Positions 24,701-34,992 of a DNA stretch of 64,000 nt are shown here, piece by piece. The DNA comes from Lasiosphaeria ovina (lineage: Eukaryota > Ascomycota > Sordariomycetes > Sordariales > Lasiosphaeriaceae): contig JAULSN010000005.1 in assembly GCA_033439765.1 (NCBI GenBank), positions 2,805,001 through 2,869,000 of the forward strand. Reading direction: 5' to 3'. The position numbers and the translations under genes were made by a program. Position 1 is the first letter of the stretch. Each line of letters opens with the position of its first letter. Under the pieces are notes generated by a model that was not told the DNA's origin, made no database searches, and was given only the letters and a program-made list of their open reading frames with translations.

Positions 24701-25277
24701 TTGACATGGACGCATTCATTAGGAGCCTGCCCTATGATCAGCAGGAATATGCAGGCATGATGAGGGAAACTCAAGGTGTGTGCCCCCTGTCCTCTCGTCC
24801 TGGATCTCGTTTACTGACGATGATAACCTAGCATTTAACGAGTTTATTCATGAACGCGAGCGCCACTTGCCTTCTGACCCCTCTGTGCGTCTATTTGACG
24901 AGATAATTCTGGCCAAGAAAGCACGCGGGCGTCCGACGCTCTCCGCTGGTCTCTCCCGCCTCTCTACCATCCGGGCATCGCACGGGGCGTCGACGGGCTT
25001 CGTGGCGCCGGCAAGGCCCGCAAAGATCCCCAGCTACCTCAGTGATACTTCAGACCACCTCTGGCGGACGGCGTCGGTTCCTTTCCCGTCGGCCAAGTTC
25101 CCGGGGGACTATAGATCGGTCATCACCAGGGTCCCCCTGAAGCTGGACCCGTCCCTGATGAAAGAGCCTCGCGCCATCCAGGGCATTCCCCGCCCCGAGC
25201 ATGGCCGAGCTAGAGGCCTCGTCCGCAAGCAAGTCCCGAGCATGTTGGGGCCGCCGACGCCGGAATTCAGCATCTGA
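21644..25277 (+). CDS. DENN (AEX-3) domain protein with C1-type zinc finger
   Basis: Predicted Rab guanine-nucleotide exchange regulator on endomembranes. Exons 21644-22391, 22472-24775 and 24832-25277 give 1165 residues. The N-terminus is disordered and carries seven GAGGGC units (21761-21802) coding an Glu-Gly run, then Arg/Glu. The tripartite DENN region starts after intron 1: uDENN (HPLKKRFEPVLLDRYPPRDS, YVPMFAFPNDIQ, WHGFTMT), central DENN around residues 490-640 (LFRCLSLDNIVLLFEYAMSE then SRIIFLSS, LYPLKWASIFIPILP, YIVGVERRYES) and the downstream part after it. Residues about 902-951 fit the C1 pattern H-x12-C-x2-C-x11-C-x2-C-x4-H-x2-C-x7-C. Whether it binds lipid is unknown. The target Rab cannot be read from sequence. 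Confidence 0.9.
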
Positions 25278-26004
25278 AAACGCGGTATACTCCCATCAGT
25301 AATACATACCCCCTTGGAGGCGACGAACTCACGCATTAAACCCGAACTACTACTAAAACCTTCCCCAATCCCACTCGATTTTCCGCCTCTTCGTCGACTA
25401 CTACCCCTACTGGCTGGCAAGCTTCATCATCTACCCACCGCTGTGGGAAATAGGATTCTAAGAAGGGAGCAAATAGGAAAAATGGACCTATGCCTTGTCC
25501 ACGGACTGTGTTTGGCGGATATTTGTTTTTCTTGTTCTGTACGATAACAGCAGCAGCAATAACAGCAGCAGAAGTAGACCTTGATCTTTTTTTGCATTTT
25601 TGTTGCTTGCATTAATTTTTTTACTCCGACATTTTTGTCTTTTTTTCTTGTTCTTGAGAGGATAGGACAGGACGGCTTGGGGCCAAGATCGTGAAAAACA
25701 GGCAAAATATGGGAAACCGGACAGATGGGAACTGAAATGGAAACAAATACAAGGATAGCACCCACCAATTCACCAATTCGTCATACAAATCCATCTTAGT
25801 CTTTTCAGAGTCTTGTCAGCCAAGGTTTTCCTCCTGTGGAGTTTGGTTTGCCTTTCTGTTAACGACCCACCCCCTTTTTCCTGTGTGGTCCACTCATCGG
25901 TTTTTTGCAAAAAGAATCTTCTCCTCGCCAGGACAGGACAGGACATGACTCGTCTTATCCACCCAACTCTCCAACAAAGTAAGCAAGCAAGCAAGCAAGC
26001 ACCA
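25278..26004. other. 3' flank of DENN gene and 5' flank of tRNA-Leu
   Basis: No protein gene seen. It has T-rich tracts (25568-25650), an imperfect AGCAGCA stretch near 25550-25572 and (GCAA)n just before the tRNA (25979-26000). Confidence 0.55.
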
Positions 26005-26152
26005 GGCAAGATGGCCGAGCGGTCTAAGGCGCCACGTTAAGGAATTTTCAAATCTCTTAATTCACTCACGATGCGGTTTGGCATCCTTGTCACATTCACA
26101 TCATATGATTCCGTGGTCCGAAAGGGCGTGGGTTCGAATCCCACTCTTGTCA
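26005..26152 (+). tRNA. tRNA-Leu (anticodon AAG) with a 68 nt intron
   Basis: The acceptor arms pair fully (GGCAAGA at 26005 with TCTTGTC ending 26151, one G-U), with discriminator A at 26152. The D arm has the class II form (TGGCCGAGCGG, also the A box). The anticodon stem pairs CCACG with CGTGG (26112-26116). Anticodon AAG is at 26039-26041, and the intron starts after position 37 (26043-26110), the standard place. A long variable arm is followed by the T arm GTGGG-TTCGAAT-CCCAC, which includes the B box. The Leu identity follows the anticodon and the long variable arm. Boundaries inside the intron could shift by one or two bases. Confidence 0.93.
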
Positions 26153-26425
26153 GAGCATTTCTTTTTTGTTGTTTCTATTGTTTCCTTTTTTTTTCTTTTT
26201 CTTTTTAGGAGGGGAGGTGTTAGTCTCCTTGGTAGGGAGGGGTTTCTTTATTTTGACTTGATTTGATTTAGTTTAGTCTTGCACTGTAGAAGCATAAGAA
26301 GAGAAGTATGTTTTGATCCCCACTGGGTATGCGGTCTCCTTTTATGTATAGCTCTTTTTTTTACCGCTCTCGCGGGTTTCTGTTGGGGGTTTCTTTGATT
26401 TATCCTTTCTTCTTGGCGCGCGCAC

Positions 26426-26464
<39 letters not shown>

Positions 26465-26873
26465 GTGGGGTTACCTAGTGGTGGTGAGAAAGTGTAAAGG
26501 GGGGTTTAGAAGTGCAGCCGCTGGGATGGGGAGAAAGGTTTGGTCAGGCGTGGACGTTTGGAAGAAAGCACCATGAGCCGGGCAGAGTGATGAGGTCAGG
26601 CATATACCAAGGTAGTGTATCTTGTGCCCGGAAAGTCGTTAACACACAAGATACAGCCCCAGAGCTAAATCTGGCATCCGACCCGGACAGTACCTAAGCT
26701 CGCCTCGGCAACGGCTCAACCAAGCCAGCTCTAACTTCTTAACAAGCAAGGTTTGGTTTTATTTCGCACTTTCTTTACGAAGTTTATAAAGCTTGTCTCC
26801 CGAATAGCTTGTCACTACCTACCTACCTTTACCCAACAAGCCTCGACATCTTCGTTCTCCCCTATAGGTAGCT
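26153..26873. other. Intergenic region
   Basis: T-rich stretch right after the tRNA (26160-26206), consistent with Pol III termination, then the GT repeat listed separately. No gene seen. Confidence 0.55.
26416..26463. repeat. Alternating purine-pyrimidine tract ending in (GT)18
   Basis: Bases 26416-26463 alternate purine and pyrimidine without a break: GCGCGCGCACGC then 18 GT units from 26428. Such tracts are prone to Z-form DNA and length change. Confidence 0.9.
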
Positions 26874-27590
26874 ATGGATTCCCACTTGGCCCTATCAGAC
26901 GACCAATTCAAGCACGCGATCGCCAATGCAGCTCAATATTTCGCCGAGCCTGCGTCCAGCACCCTGCGCAACAAAGTCGTCCCGGGGAATTACGGGATTC
27001 TCGAGGTCCTCCACCGGACCGCCCTCCACGATGTTTTAGCCAACCCGAAGAAGTTCAACAAGTCGCCTAAATCCATGTCCAAGTTCCTATCGCTCGCCAA
27101 GCCCATCTTCTCGGCTTCATGTCTTCTCGACATCAAAGCCAAAGCCCAAGCATTCGATGCCATGGCAGGCATCCCCGGGCTGTCGGACGGCATGATCTCG
27201 GACCGCCCTGCGGCCGCGTCCATCATGGACCTCGTACGGTCTATCGCTAGCCAGTGTGCAAAGGAGGCGGCAGAAGCAATACCATTACTACTACCCGGTA
27301 AACAAACAGAAGAAGGGGCCGCCGCCGCAAAAACTCCTATAGTAGTAACGGAAAGAGCCGCAGCAGCAGCTTCGCCGGCTTTCCCGACGTCGCCGTCGCC
27401 GTCGCCGTCGCCGTTGCCGTCGCCAGCCTCTCCCGCTGCCGAGGCCCTCTTGGTGAATAAGACCGTCGATGTGCCCTTTTACAAGTCGATTTGGAGGGCC
27501 CTACGATCCTGGATGGGTAGAGCCGTGACGAAAACGAAAGCCACAGAGGATATGGAGAGAGGGAGAAAGGCATCTAAGATTCTACAATAG
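26874..27590 (+). CDS. Unrecognised 238-residue protein
   Basis: A single uninterrupted frame from the ATG at 26874. The first 130 residues look folded, with helical segments (SDDQFKHAIANAAQYFAE, LEVLHRTALHDVLANPKKF, AQAFDAMAGIPGLSDGM, IMDLVRSIASQCAKEAAEAI). A low-complexity Ala/Ser/Pro linker follows (SPSPSPSPLPSPASP), then a basic tail (FYKSIWRALRSWMGRAVTKT). No signal peptide or convincing transmembrane helix. I recognise no family. Codon structure and amino-acid composition are gene-like and no competing frame is better, but expression is unproven and it could be lineage-specific. Confidence 0.6.
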   Translation: MDSHLALSDDQFKHAIANAAQYFAEPASSTLRNKVVPGNYGILEVLHRTALHDVLANPKKFNKSPKSMSKFLSLAKPIFSASCLLDIKAKAQAFDAMAGIPGLSDGMISDRPAAASIMDLVRSIASQCAKEAAEAIPLLLPGKQTEEGAAAAKTPIVVTERAAAAASPAFPTSPSPSPSPLPSPASPAAEALLVNKTVDVPFYKSIWRALRSWMGRAVTKTKATEDMERGRKASKILQ

Positions 27591-28163
27591 GGGGTTCTAA
27601 TAGCTATTGTTTCCCTCGGCGAAAGAGCAATTGGGGAGAGTCGTACGGTATTAAGACCTCTTGAAATCCTTGGAAAGCAAGTTCCCCCGCTATACCTAGT
27701 TAGGTACACATTCAGGAATTGGATTATTTATCTGGAGAGAGATAGTGTAAAAAAATGCCTCGTATACTCATGCTCTTGATGAGCGAGATCAGGCGGGGGA
27801 CACGGAAACAGAGGTGGACGAAACTTGGATACATAGTTAGTTACCTTGCATTTGTTTATGTCGGGAGGTTAGTCGATCCTCTTGAGAACAGGCAGTGGAC
27901 ACAGGCTAGTGATATGTTATGACACTCAATCGCCATATCTATATAAGATACCTTGCCCACTTTTAATATATTAATTGATTCGTGACATTTCCCGCTCAAG
28001 TCCAGAGTGACGGAATGGGTGGGTCAGACTAACGGTACTAAGACAAGAAATGTGCGTGCGCTCCAAAGTCATCCAAACGCTGATGTGTCCCAACATTAAA
28101 CATACTATGCACTACCGCTAATGTTCCGGAATCGCCATTGCACTCTTGCCAGACGGCCCGCTC
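27591..28163. other. Intergenic region
   Basis: Convergent interval between the unrecognised gene and YPI1. A/T-rich toward 27940-27990; no gene seen. Confidence 0.55.
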
Positions 28164-28880
28164 TCATGTACTTGCCCCCGGCGGTCCCTGGCCGCCACCG
28201 CCGCCGGGCTTGTCATTTTGCGGCTTGTTGCTTTGGTTTTGAGGCTTCGGCATCTTCTCATAGGCATTCGGGCTCGGCCTCCTCCTCCTGCGCCTCTGAC
28301 TGCTGCCACCGTGCCTGTGAGAGTGCCTATGGTCATCGCATTCGTGCCCTTCGTGCCCGTGCCCGTCGCTATCCTTTGCCTTTTCGTCCTTGTCCTTCTC
28401 GCCGCCGGCGCCATCGCCCCTGTCTCTCCTGGGATTGCTGCCGCCCTCACGGTCCGAGTCGGAATCCGACGAGCTGGAGTCGGACGAGGATTCGTCGCTG
28501 GACTCGTCGACGCCCCTTGTCCGGTGATAGATGCAGCAAACTTTAGGTCTGTTAGCCCAGCGCCTATTTACTCGACATCGCAGCTCATCGGTTGCAAAAG
28601 GGGACGACCAAAACGCAAGCCGGGGAGCTGACGAGAGGCCTGTTGCCCGCTGTTGGGTGCGCGCTGGAACACACTAACCCTTGGACTTCTTCCGACCCAG
28701 ACCCTCATTATCCACAACATCTTCCCGCCACTGGACAGACCTCCCAGTTGACGTGTGCGCGCCGCGCAGTCGTAAAATAGCCTGTGTCTGTGTCCCTATC
28801 TGCTGCTGTGTTGAGGCGGGCAGGGTCTCGGTACGGCCGCCGACCGACTGCGGCGCTTGCCCTTGGGTTCGCGTTGCCAT
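28164..28880 (-). CDS. YPI1: Type 1 protein phosphatase regulator Ypi1 (PPP1R11/inhibitor-3 family)
   Basis: Small disordered regulator of protein phosphatase 1. Exons 28679-28880 and 28164-28540 join through a 138 nt intron (GTTAGT donor, TAAAG acceptor), giving 192 residues. The start ATG at 28880 gives MATRTQGQAP. Diagnostic sequence: ILRLRGAHT, then an RVxF-like PP1-docking site in RSVQW (about 47-51), EDVVDNEGLGRKKSK, and VCCIYHRTRGVDESSDESS directly after the splice; the CCIYH block and acidic Ser/Asp run are family hallmarks. The C-terminal half is His/Asp-rich (DGHGHEGHE), Arg-rich and ends in Gly/Pro repeats. The gene is easily missed because both exons are short. Confidence 0.93.
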
Positions 28881-30770
28881 GCTGGGATGCAGGAGACTTT
28901 GCGTCCCTCCCGGCGAGCGACAGACTGGGGATAGATGGTGGCGCAAGTTAGAGCTTTGGGCCCCGATCAAGAGTTTGAGTAGGGCGAGGTAGCAATCTTC
29001 TGCAGGGAGAAAAGCGCAGAGGCCGTGGTTTAATAGGAAAGAGTTGTGCTATTCTTTGAGAGGCCTATGAGTCCTTCGATTCGTAGGTAGTCTGAGTTGG
29101 ACAGTTGGAGGTTTGACACTGGCAGTTGATTGTTGTTTGCGGCTTTGGGAGGGAAGAGAGTTCTTTCTGCCTTGACATGAAGTGGCGTTTTCTTCAGCGG
29201 CTTGGCCAACCGCTCACCTTTACCCCACGTCATGTCAGCCATGGAAGGTGGGGCAAAGATCTGGAAGATCGGCCCCACTAATTCTGGCGGCCCGCTTCCT
29301 GATGGCTTGTTTGGCGCAGGACCCCAACCGACCCCCTGGCAGATCCCCACGACGTCCCTGGTGGCGGCTGTCAACGTCATGCCTCAGGTCCGGGATACTA
29401 CCCAAGCTTCCAAGCCACATGACAACAAGGCCCCCTTTTTTCTTCTCAATATAGCCTCAACCTGACAGCATAATGAGTTACGGTGAAGAGAATGAAACAT
29501 TCACGCGGCCATTGCCATGGGTAAACGGGCGGGATTGGCTCGACAGACAGGGCTGCCTATCATCAGGTCTAAATGTTCAAGATCAAATATATTGAATGCC
29601 TGAGGTCCACAGTAATTCTTCATGGGCCACAGGTACAGTGCAATGGACGCGCGCTGAGATAGTGAGCTGTAGAACAGGTAGACCCAATCCCAGCCGGTGT
29701 CTCTAATAAAGCTGACCATGGGAATGTCGTTGCTGTGGCTGCGCATTTGAAATCTGGATGCTGGCTGGGCGGTAGAATTCAAAGGCCAGGCGAAATTCAA
29801 AGATTAAAGTGCTGCTGAGCGCAGTGAGCAAAACGCAGGTCACGCTCCTTCCTCGTCCGGGCGTTTGTCGCTCAGCTGCAGTGGTTTGGCAACACCAAAA
29901 CCCCGCCTGCCAATGTGCTGCTCCTTGCCCAAGTACTAAGTGAGTATCTGGTCATCCGAAGGTGACGCTCACCTTTGCACGCCTTCAGCAGCCGACAGGA
30001 AAGGTAGCCAGCCTACCTGAGTCCCTACCTACCTGAGCCACCTACACTGAGGAAAGACACCGGCCCCCTCCTTCTCCTTCTACCTTACCCTTCTGCGTGA
30101 GGCACCGCGACAACAGATTTGAACTCTGAATTCTGAATCTTTCTTTTCGCTGCGAGCCTCCGTCGTTCTTTCAACCCCAACGCCGGCAGTGCAGTGCAGT
30201 TACCCGTCGCTGGTACCCCGCCGCGCTTCCTTGCCTGCGAATACCATACCGCTGCCGGGTAACCACATCAGTTACGCCTTGACGTCCAAGTAGTACAAGT
30301 ACAGCAGAAAGTAAGCACTTGACACGCACACAAACGAGCAAACAAGCCAGAGCTGGCGGTTGCTACTCCCCTTCCCCCTCCTCCTCTTGTCGGCCCCGAG
30401 GAAGACCTGAAAAAGAGGCGCCCTAGAGCAGTCGGACGCTGCAGGCACAAGCAGCCAGTCAGTACTACTGCCATTGCCTACTACTGTCGGTGGAGGGGCG
30501 ATCGATGGTGGGGGGGAAAGCGCGTCGTGCCTTCCTCTTCTGCTCCATGACAACTGGCCATGGCAGATAGCGGCTGTGGCTGCGACTGCGACTGCGACTG
30601 CGACTGCTGCGACCGCGATTGCACCTACGCCCGCACCTGCTCGGACCCCTCTGACCATAATCGCAGCACCGGCACTAGCAGTGACTTGACCCGGACAAAC
30701 GCTGACTGCTTTCAAGCCTTACCAGGAGGCAACTGCGTAGCATGCAGGTTCCACCTTCCCGTCTGTGATC
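28881..30770. other. Intergenic region
   Basis: 1.9 kb between the divergent YPI1 and DUF726 genes. Short frames at 29030-29465 and 29501-29800 lack support. Near the 3' end, TGCGAC repeats (30577-30613) lie in the probable leader of the DUF726 gene. Confidence 0.5.
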
Positions 30771-33261
30771 ATGGAGGTCACCAAAGGCCCCAAGGACCCC
30801 AAGGTGTCGAAAGACCACAAAGACACGAAGGACTCCAAAGACGCCAAAGACGTCCGCCCCTCGCGCAACTCCAGAAACACGGCTGCCTCGCACAAGAAGT
30901 CACGCTCCAAGGACTCGGATCAGGCCCCCCCAAGACGCAATTCGTCTTCCGACGACACCGCCGACATGCCGCCCCCAGGCAAGCCACGCCCCAGCACTCC
31001 AAAGCGGGAGGTGGACCTTAGTGCCTTGCTGAGTGTCGAGGAGAAGGTAGAGCTGGTGAAACTCGTGAACAAGGTGATAGATGGCATGCAGCAACATATC
31101 AACCGCTTGTTCGAGTCGGCCAGCCCCACCGGTACCCGCCGCGTCAGTTATTGGGACGGCCTTCCAGCCCACCTTAAGGACGTAGGCATCATGTCGCCCG
31201 CCTTGGAGGTCTACAAGAAGCCCGACGTGAAGCCCGACGTGAAGCCCGACGTGAAGCCACTGCCAAACCACAAGGAGAATGTGAAGCCGTCCGGTACTAA
31301 GCCGGCCGTGTCCACGGTCGACCAGCTTGCTATCGCAAAGCTCGCCATCAGTGCCGATGGTAACTCCACCAAGGACGACAACGAGCCTGCCCCCAGAATG
31401 GCGGAGCTCAAGAAAGACGTCATTGTGCACTTCAAGCGATGGCAGACTGGGGTTCAAAAGAGAATGAGCGACATTTCTGTGAAGAGAAGCAACGATGCCC
31501 AGACCACTCAGTCAGCGTTGCCGGGAGCAAAGAAGGGCTCTTCTTCGTCAAACAAGGCCAAAGGGCCTGTGCCTGGTAAGCCAGCGCCAGATATGGACAT
31601 GGCGTCTCTGATCGACGACAGCTGCTGACAGAATGACAGCCCCCAAGATACAGATACAACAGGCGGTTGAGAATGATCAACTACTGACACAGCTTTACCC
31701 ACCCACCCAAACCACTCTGGGCTCATTGACGCTGGAGAAGCGAAACCTCCTGCTGCACTCGCTGCTTCTGCTGCTGCTCTCACTCGAGCACTACAGCTCC
31801 TACTCTCGCATCCTTCTGCTCAACATTGCCTCTTCTCTCAATCTCCCCCTGCGCATGTTGACCGAAGGTGAGGTCCGAGTGGCAAAGGCCTTAGCGCAAG
31901 TGGTCAAAGATATCCAGCAGGGGGACCTAACCCACAAGAAGAAGACGACCGACGATGGCAAGTCGTCCAAGAAGTGGAAGAATAATATGGCGGACAGCGG
32001 AGCTCTTATCGGACCGCTTGTAGCCGCTAGCATTGGGCAGGCCGTGGGTGGTGGCCTTGGAACCAGCACCACGGCGAGCGTCCTCGGACCGCTAGCTAAC
32101 AACAAGCTTGCTGTGGCTGCCTTCTTTGGCCTAGGCCGAACTGTCGGCAAGGGAATGGAGCAATACGCAAAGGATATCCCGGATCTTGCTTTCGTCCCGT
32201 TGCACGGCTCTCTCGGCAACCAGCCCGAGATCTGCAAGATCAATCCGGAGAACCGCCGTTTCCGGGTCGTCTTCTGCATCAACGGATGGGTGAACAACGA
32301 GAAACCGGCCGGTGTCTCGGGTGCCACCCGTCCCTGGAAGGCACTGGAGGATCACAACGAGGTCCATATGCTCCGGTGGGAGCTCGAGACTCTCGGCAAG
32401 ATCGGCAACGCACTGGAGGTTGTGATGAAGAGCACGGCGTGGTCCAAGGCAAAGAAGGAAATTATTGCTAGGACCAGTGAGCAGAGCTCCATCCTTCATG
32501 ACCCTGCCTGTGTGAAGCCAACTAACACCCTAGGGCCAGTTTTTGCCAGTCTGCACCAGGCGATCTGGCCCGCGGGTCTCTTGAACGTCTGCAAAGTCAT
32601 CGACAACCCTTGGTGCATTGGCCTCAGCCGCGCTGACAAGACGGGTTCCGTCCTCGCCGATATCATCATCAGCAAGGGCCAAGGCGAGCGCGGTGTCACC
32701 CTGGTCGGCTACAGTCTCGGCGCTCGGGTGATTTTCACCTGTCTGATGGCACTGGCCGAGCGGCGGGCGTTTGGTCTCGTCGAGAACGCCGTCTTGATGG
32801 GGGCACCCATGCCATCGGATGAATTTTCGTGGTGCGCGATGAAGAGCGTGGTATCGGGACGACTGATCAACGTCTTCTCCGAGAATGACCACCTCCTTGG
32901 ATTTATGTATCGGATGAGCAGCCTCCACGCTGGAGTTGCAGGACTGCAGCGGATCCAGGGCGTTGACGGTGTCGAAAACGTGGATGCCTCAGCTAATGTC
33001 AGCACCCACTGGAGATACCAATACATGGTTGGGAGCATCCTCAAGCACATTGGATGGGAAAACATCGACCATGCCCAAGTTGCAAAGGACGAAGAGGTGC
33101 TGGCAATGGTGGATCGGGAAAACGTTGAACGGGAGAGAAACCACGACGCCGATCTGGCCAAGAAATCGGGCTACGGGGCCGAAAACGAGGTCCAGCAGGA
33201 GCCGATCCCGACCCGCAAGCGAAAGAACAAGAACAAGAACAAGAACAAGAAGAAGAAGTGA
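30771..33261 (+). CDS. DUF726 alpha/beta hydrolase (TMCO4-like)
   Basis: Predicted membrane-associated hydrolase of the DUF726 family. Exons 30771-31575 and 31640-33261 are joined by a 64 nt intron (GTAAGC, branch CTGAC, acceptor GACAG), giving 808 residues. Without splicing, the first frame stops at 31628 and a second starts at an ATG inside the intron, so this could be mistaken for two genes. The N-terminus is Lys/Asp-rich. VDLSALLSVEEKVELVKLV begins the conserved part, with a KPDV 12 bp repeat near 31225-31256. A leucine-rich segment (LLLHSLLLLLLSLEHY) and a Gly/Ala stretch (LIGPLVAASIGQAVGGGLG) may contact membrane. The nucleophile elbow is GYSLG near residue 626. The tail is very basic (RKRKNKNKNKNKKKK). 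Substrate unknown. Confidence 0.88.
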
Positions 33262-33677
33262 TCTGCCGTAGTGGGAGGGGGGGTGGGGGGTGAGGGGAGA
33301 ATCACACTGTAACGACATTGCTGCGTTGGGGATTGGGCATTTTATGCCTCTGGATTGGTGGGGTTGATGGATTACGATTGGAACCAGGGAAAGTGTTCCT
33401 TGTACCTAAATAGATGTATGTAATTAGCTCGAGCTTTCTCTGCCCTACCCCTATCCCTGCCATAGGGCTCTATCATGATAAGGGGGGCTTATCTTATACT
33501 TGACACAATGAAAGCTTTTCATAGTCGTTCTCTTGGTCTCCAAGTTGATTCAGAGATCTTATGGGGCTTGACTCGGAGGTAATAGCCCGCCCCCTGTCAG
33601 GACTCGATGCAGAACCGAGCCGCGTGGGAGGTGAGCCCGGATACGCAGAAAGCTACCTAGCTTCGATACTATCCTCA
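33262..33677. other. Convergent 3' interval
   Basis: 416 bp between the stops of the DUF726 and GatC-like genes. Nothing further seen. Confidence 0.55.
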
Positions 33678-34487
33678 CTAGGTGTTGCCTTGTTCAGCTG
33701 GGCTGCCAGCGACAACACGGTCGGCCCCACTCGGGGAGCTCCCGCTCCGGACTACGAAATACGGCCCGGCCCTCTGCGACGCAGTCCCCAACACGTCCCA
33801 GTCCTCCACGCCAGCCAAGCCACCGGCCGGCGCCGACCGCTGCCCCCGCCGCCGTCTAGGCCGCCGGCACCGCCCCACCACGTCCTCCTCCGCCAGCGCC
33901 GCGCGCACAACCTCCATCCCCGCCGCCGCCGCCTCTTTTAGGCCTGCGTCCGTCTCGTCCCGGATCGCTCGCAGCGGCTCGACCCCCCGAGTGTCGACCT
34001 GCTGGATCGCTCGCACGAATGAGAGCTGCGACTGCAGGGTGCTGATCTGCGCTGCTTCTGAGGCGGGGGTTTGTGGGAGGGGTAGAGCGGACAGGCGGAG
34101 GAGGTGGTGCAGCTGCGAGGGGGTTATTACTGGTGTTGAGTCTGTTGGTGTTGAGGCTGTTGGTGTTGTGCTCGTTGGGGTTGTGGATGTGGCTGTGGTT
34201 GGCAGAAGCGAGCGGACGGACCATGTTGGCTGCGACAGGAGCGCTGCTGTGTCGATTGTGTCGGCTGCTCTTCTGGCTGTTGTTGAGCGTTTTATGGTCG
34301 GTGCTGGTGGTGCTGATGTTGACGAGGTGAGGCGTTGCTGCTGGTGCTGTTGTGGTTGTGGATGTTGTTGCGCCTGCGAGCTTGTTGTGAGTGATGATGC
34401 TGGCGCTGGGGAAAAAAGACTCCGCCGCGCCAGGCGCACGCAGCTCCGGCTGCTGCCGGATATGATCATTGCTCGAGTAGAATACAT
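33678..34487 (-). CDS. GatC-like mitochondrial glutamyl-tRNA(Gln) amidotransferase subunit
   Basis: Predicted small subunit of the mitochondrial amidotransferase that converts Glu-tRNA(Gln) to Gln-tRNA(Gln). A single exon of 269 residues. The N-terminus is Arg/Ser-rich with no acid (CVRLARRSLFSP), as in mitochondrial presequences, followed by Gln and Thr/Pro low complexity. The GatC core lies at about residues 120-175: ITPSQLHHLLRLSALPLP, TLQSQLSFVRAIQQVDT and GVEPLRAIRDET. The tail has a basic patch (RCRRPRRRRGQR) and GVEDWDVLGTASQ then FVVRSG, a pattern I associate with fungal members. Start: ATG at 34487; a second in-frame ATG six codons later is possible. A long plus-strand frame covers the same bases and is taken as a shadow. 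Confidence 0.82.
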   Translation of the reverse strand: MYSTRAMIISGSSRSCVRLARRSLFSPAPASSLTTSSQAQQHPQPQQHQQQRLTSSTSAPPAPTIKRSTTARRAADTIDTAALLSQPTWSVRSLLPTTATSTTPTSTTPTASTPTDSTPVITPSQLHHLLRLSALPLPQTPASEAAQISTLQSQLSFVRAIQQVDTRGVEPLRAIRDETDAGLKEAAAAGMEVVRAALAEEDVVGRCRRPRRRRGQRSAPAGGLAGVEDWDVLGTASQRAGPYFVVRSGSSPSGADRVVAGSPAEQGNT

Positions 34488-34992
34488 GTCTGTCTGGCTC
34501 CGGTTGTGAGGTCGTTTGGTCTACCGCCAGTGCATTGGGGGATTTTTTTTTTGTCGTTGCCGTTGTCGAGATAAAGGGGGGCAGGCCGCTTTTGCATTTG
34601 AAGGCTGGTTGATCAATACTGTAAACCTAGGTAATTATCTCCGATCTAGCCATATTGGATTCTGCGCTAGCCGCTTATTATTAGCTTCGCTATGGGTCTG
34701 TGTGGCCTGGGCGTCATAGCTCTCGGCTGGTGTGGGGGCCATGGTAGCCCGAGGCTTGCTCGGTTACGTTACGTAGGTAGGTTGGCTTGCCCCGCGCCCG
34801 CAGGCATCCCCCTCGTCAGCAGTAAAATGTGTCAAAGACGGGGCCGTGGCTCAGGATTGCGACACTACTCTACGAACGTTTGCCGACCGAAACTGACCTG
34901 AATCTTCGAAGCGACTTTCGCACAACCACCCGATACACCTTTTGGATTGACTGATCGCAGTATTTTCCCGACGCATTGCGCCAGCAGCCATC
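34488..34992. other. Divergent promoter region (GatC-like / SEC17)
   Basis: No gene seen. A T9 run at 34543 lies in the GatC-like 5' flank. Confidence 0.5.

Noticed and set aside
31633..33261. Separate gene starting at the ATG at 31633
   Set aside because: The upstream frame, a perfect GTAAGC donor, a CTGAC branch and a GACAG acceptor join the two frames in phase into the known DUF726 layout.
33682..34509. 275-codon plus-strand frame opposite the GatC-like gene
   Set aside because: The minus frame has a recognisable GatC core; the plus frame is Cys/Val/Arg-rich without a family signal.
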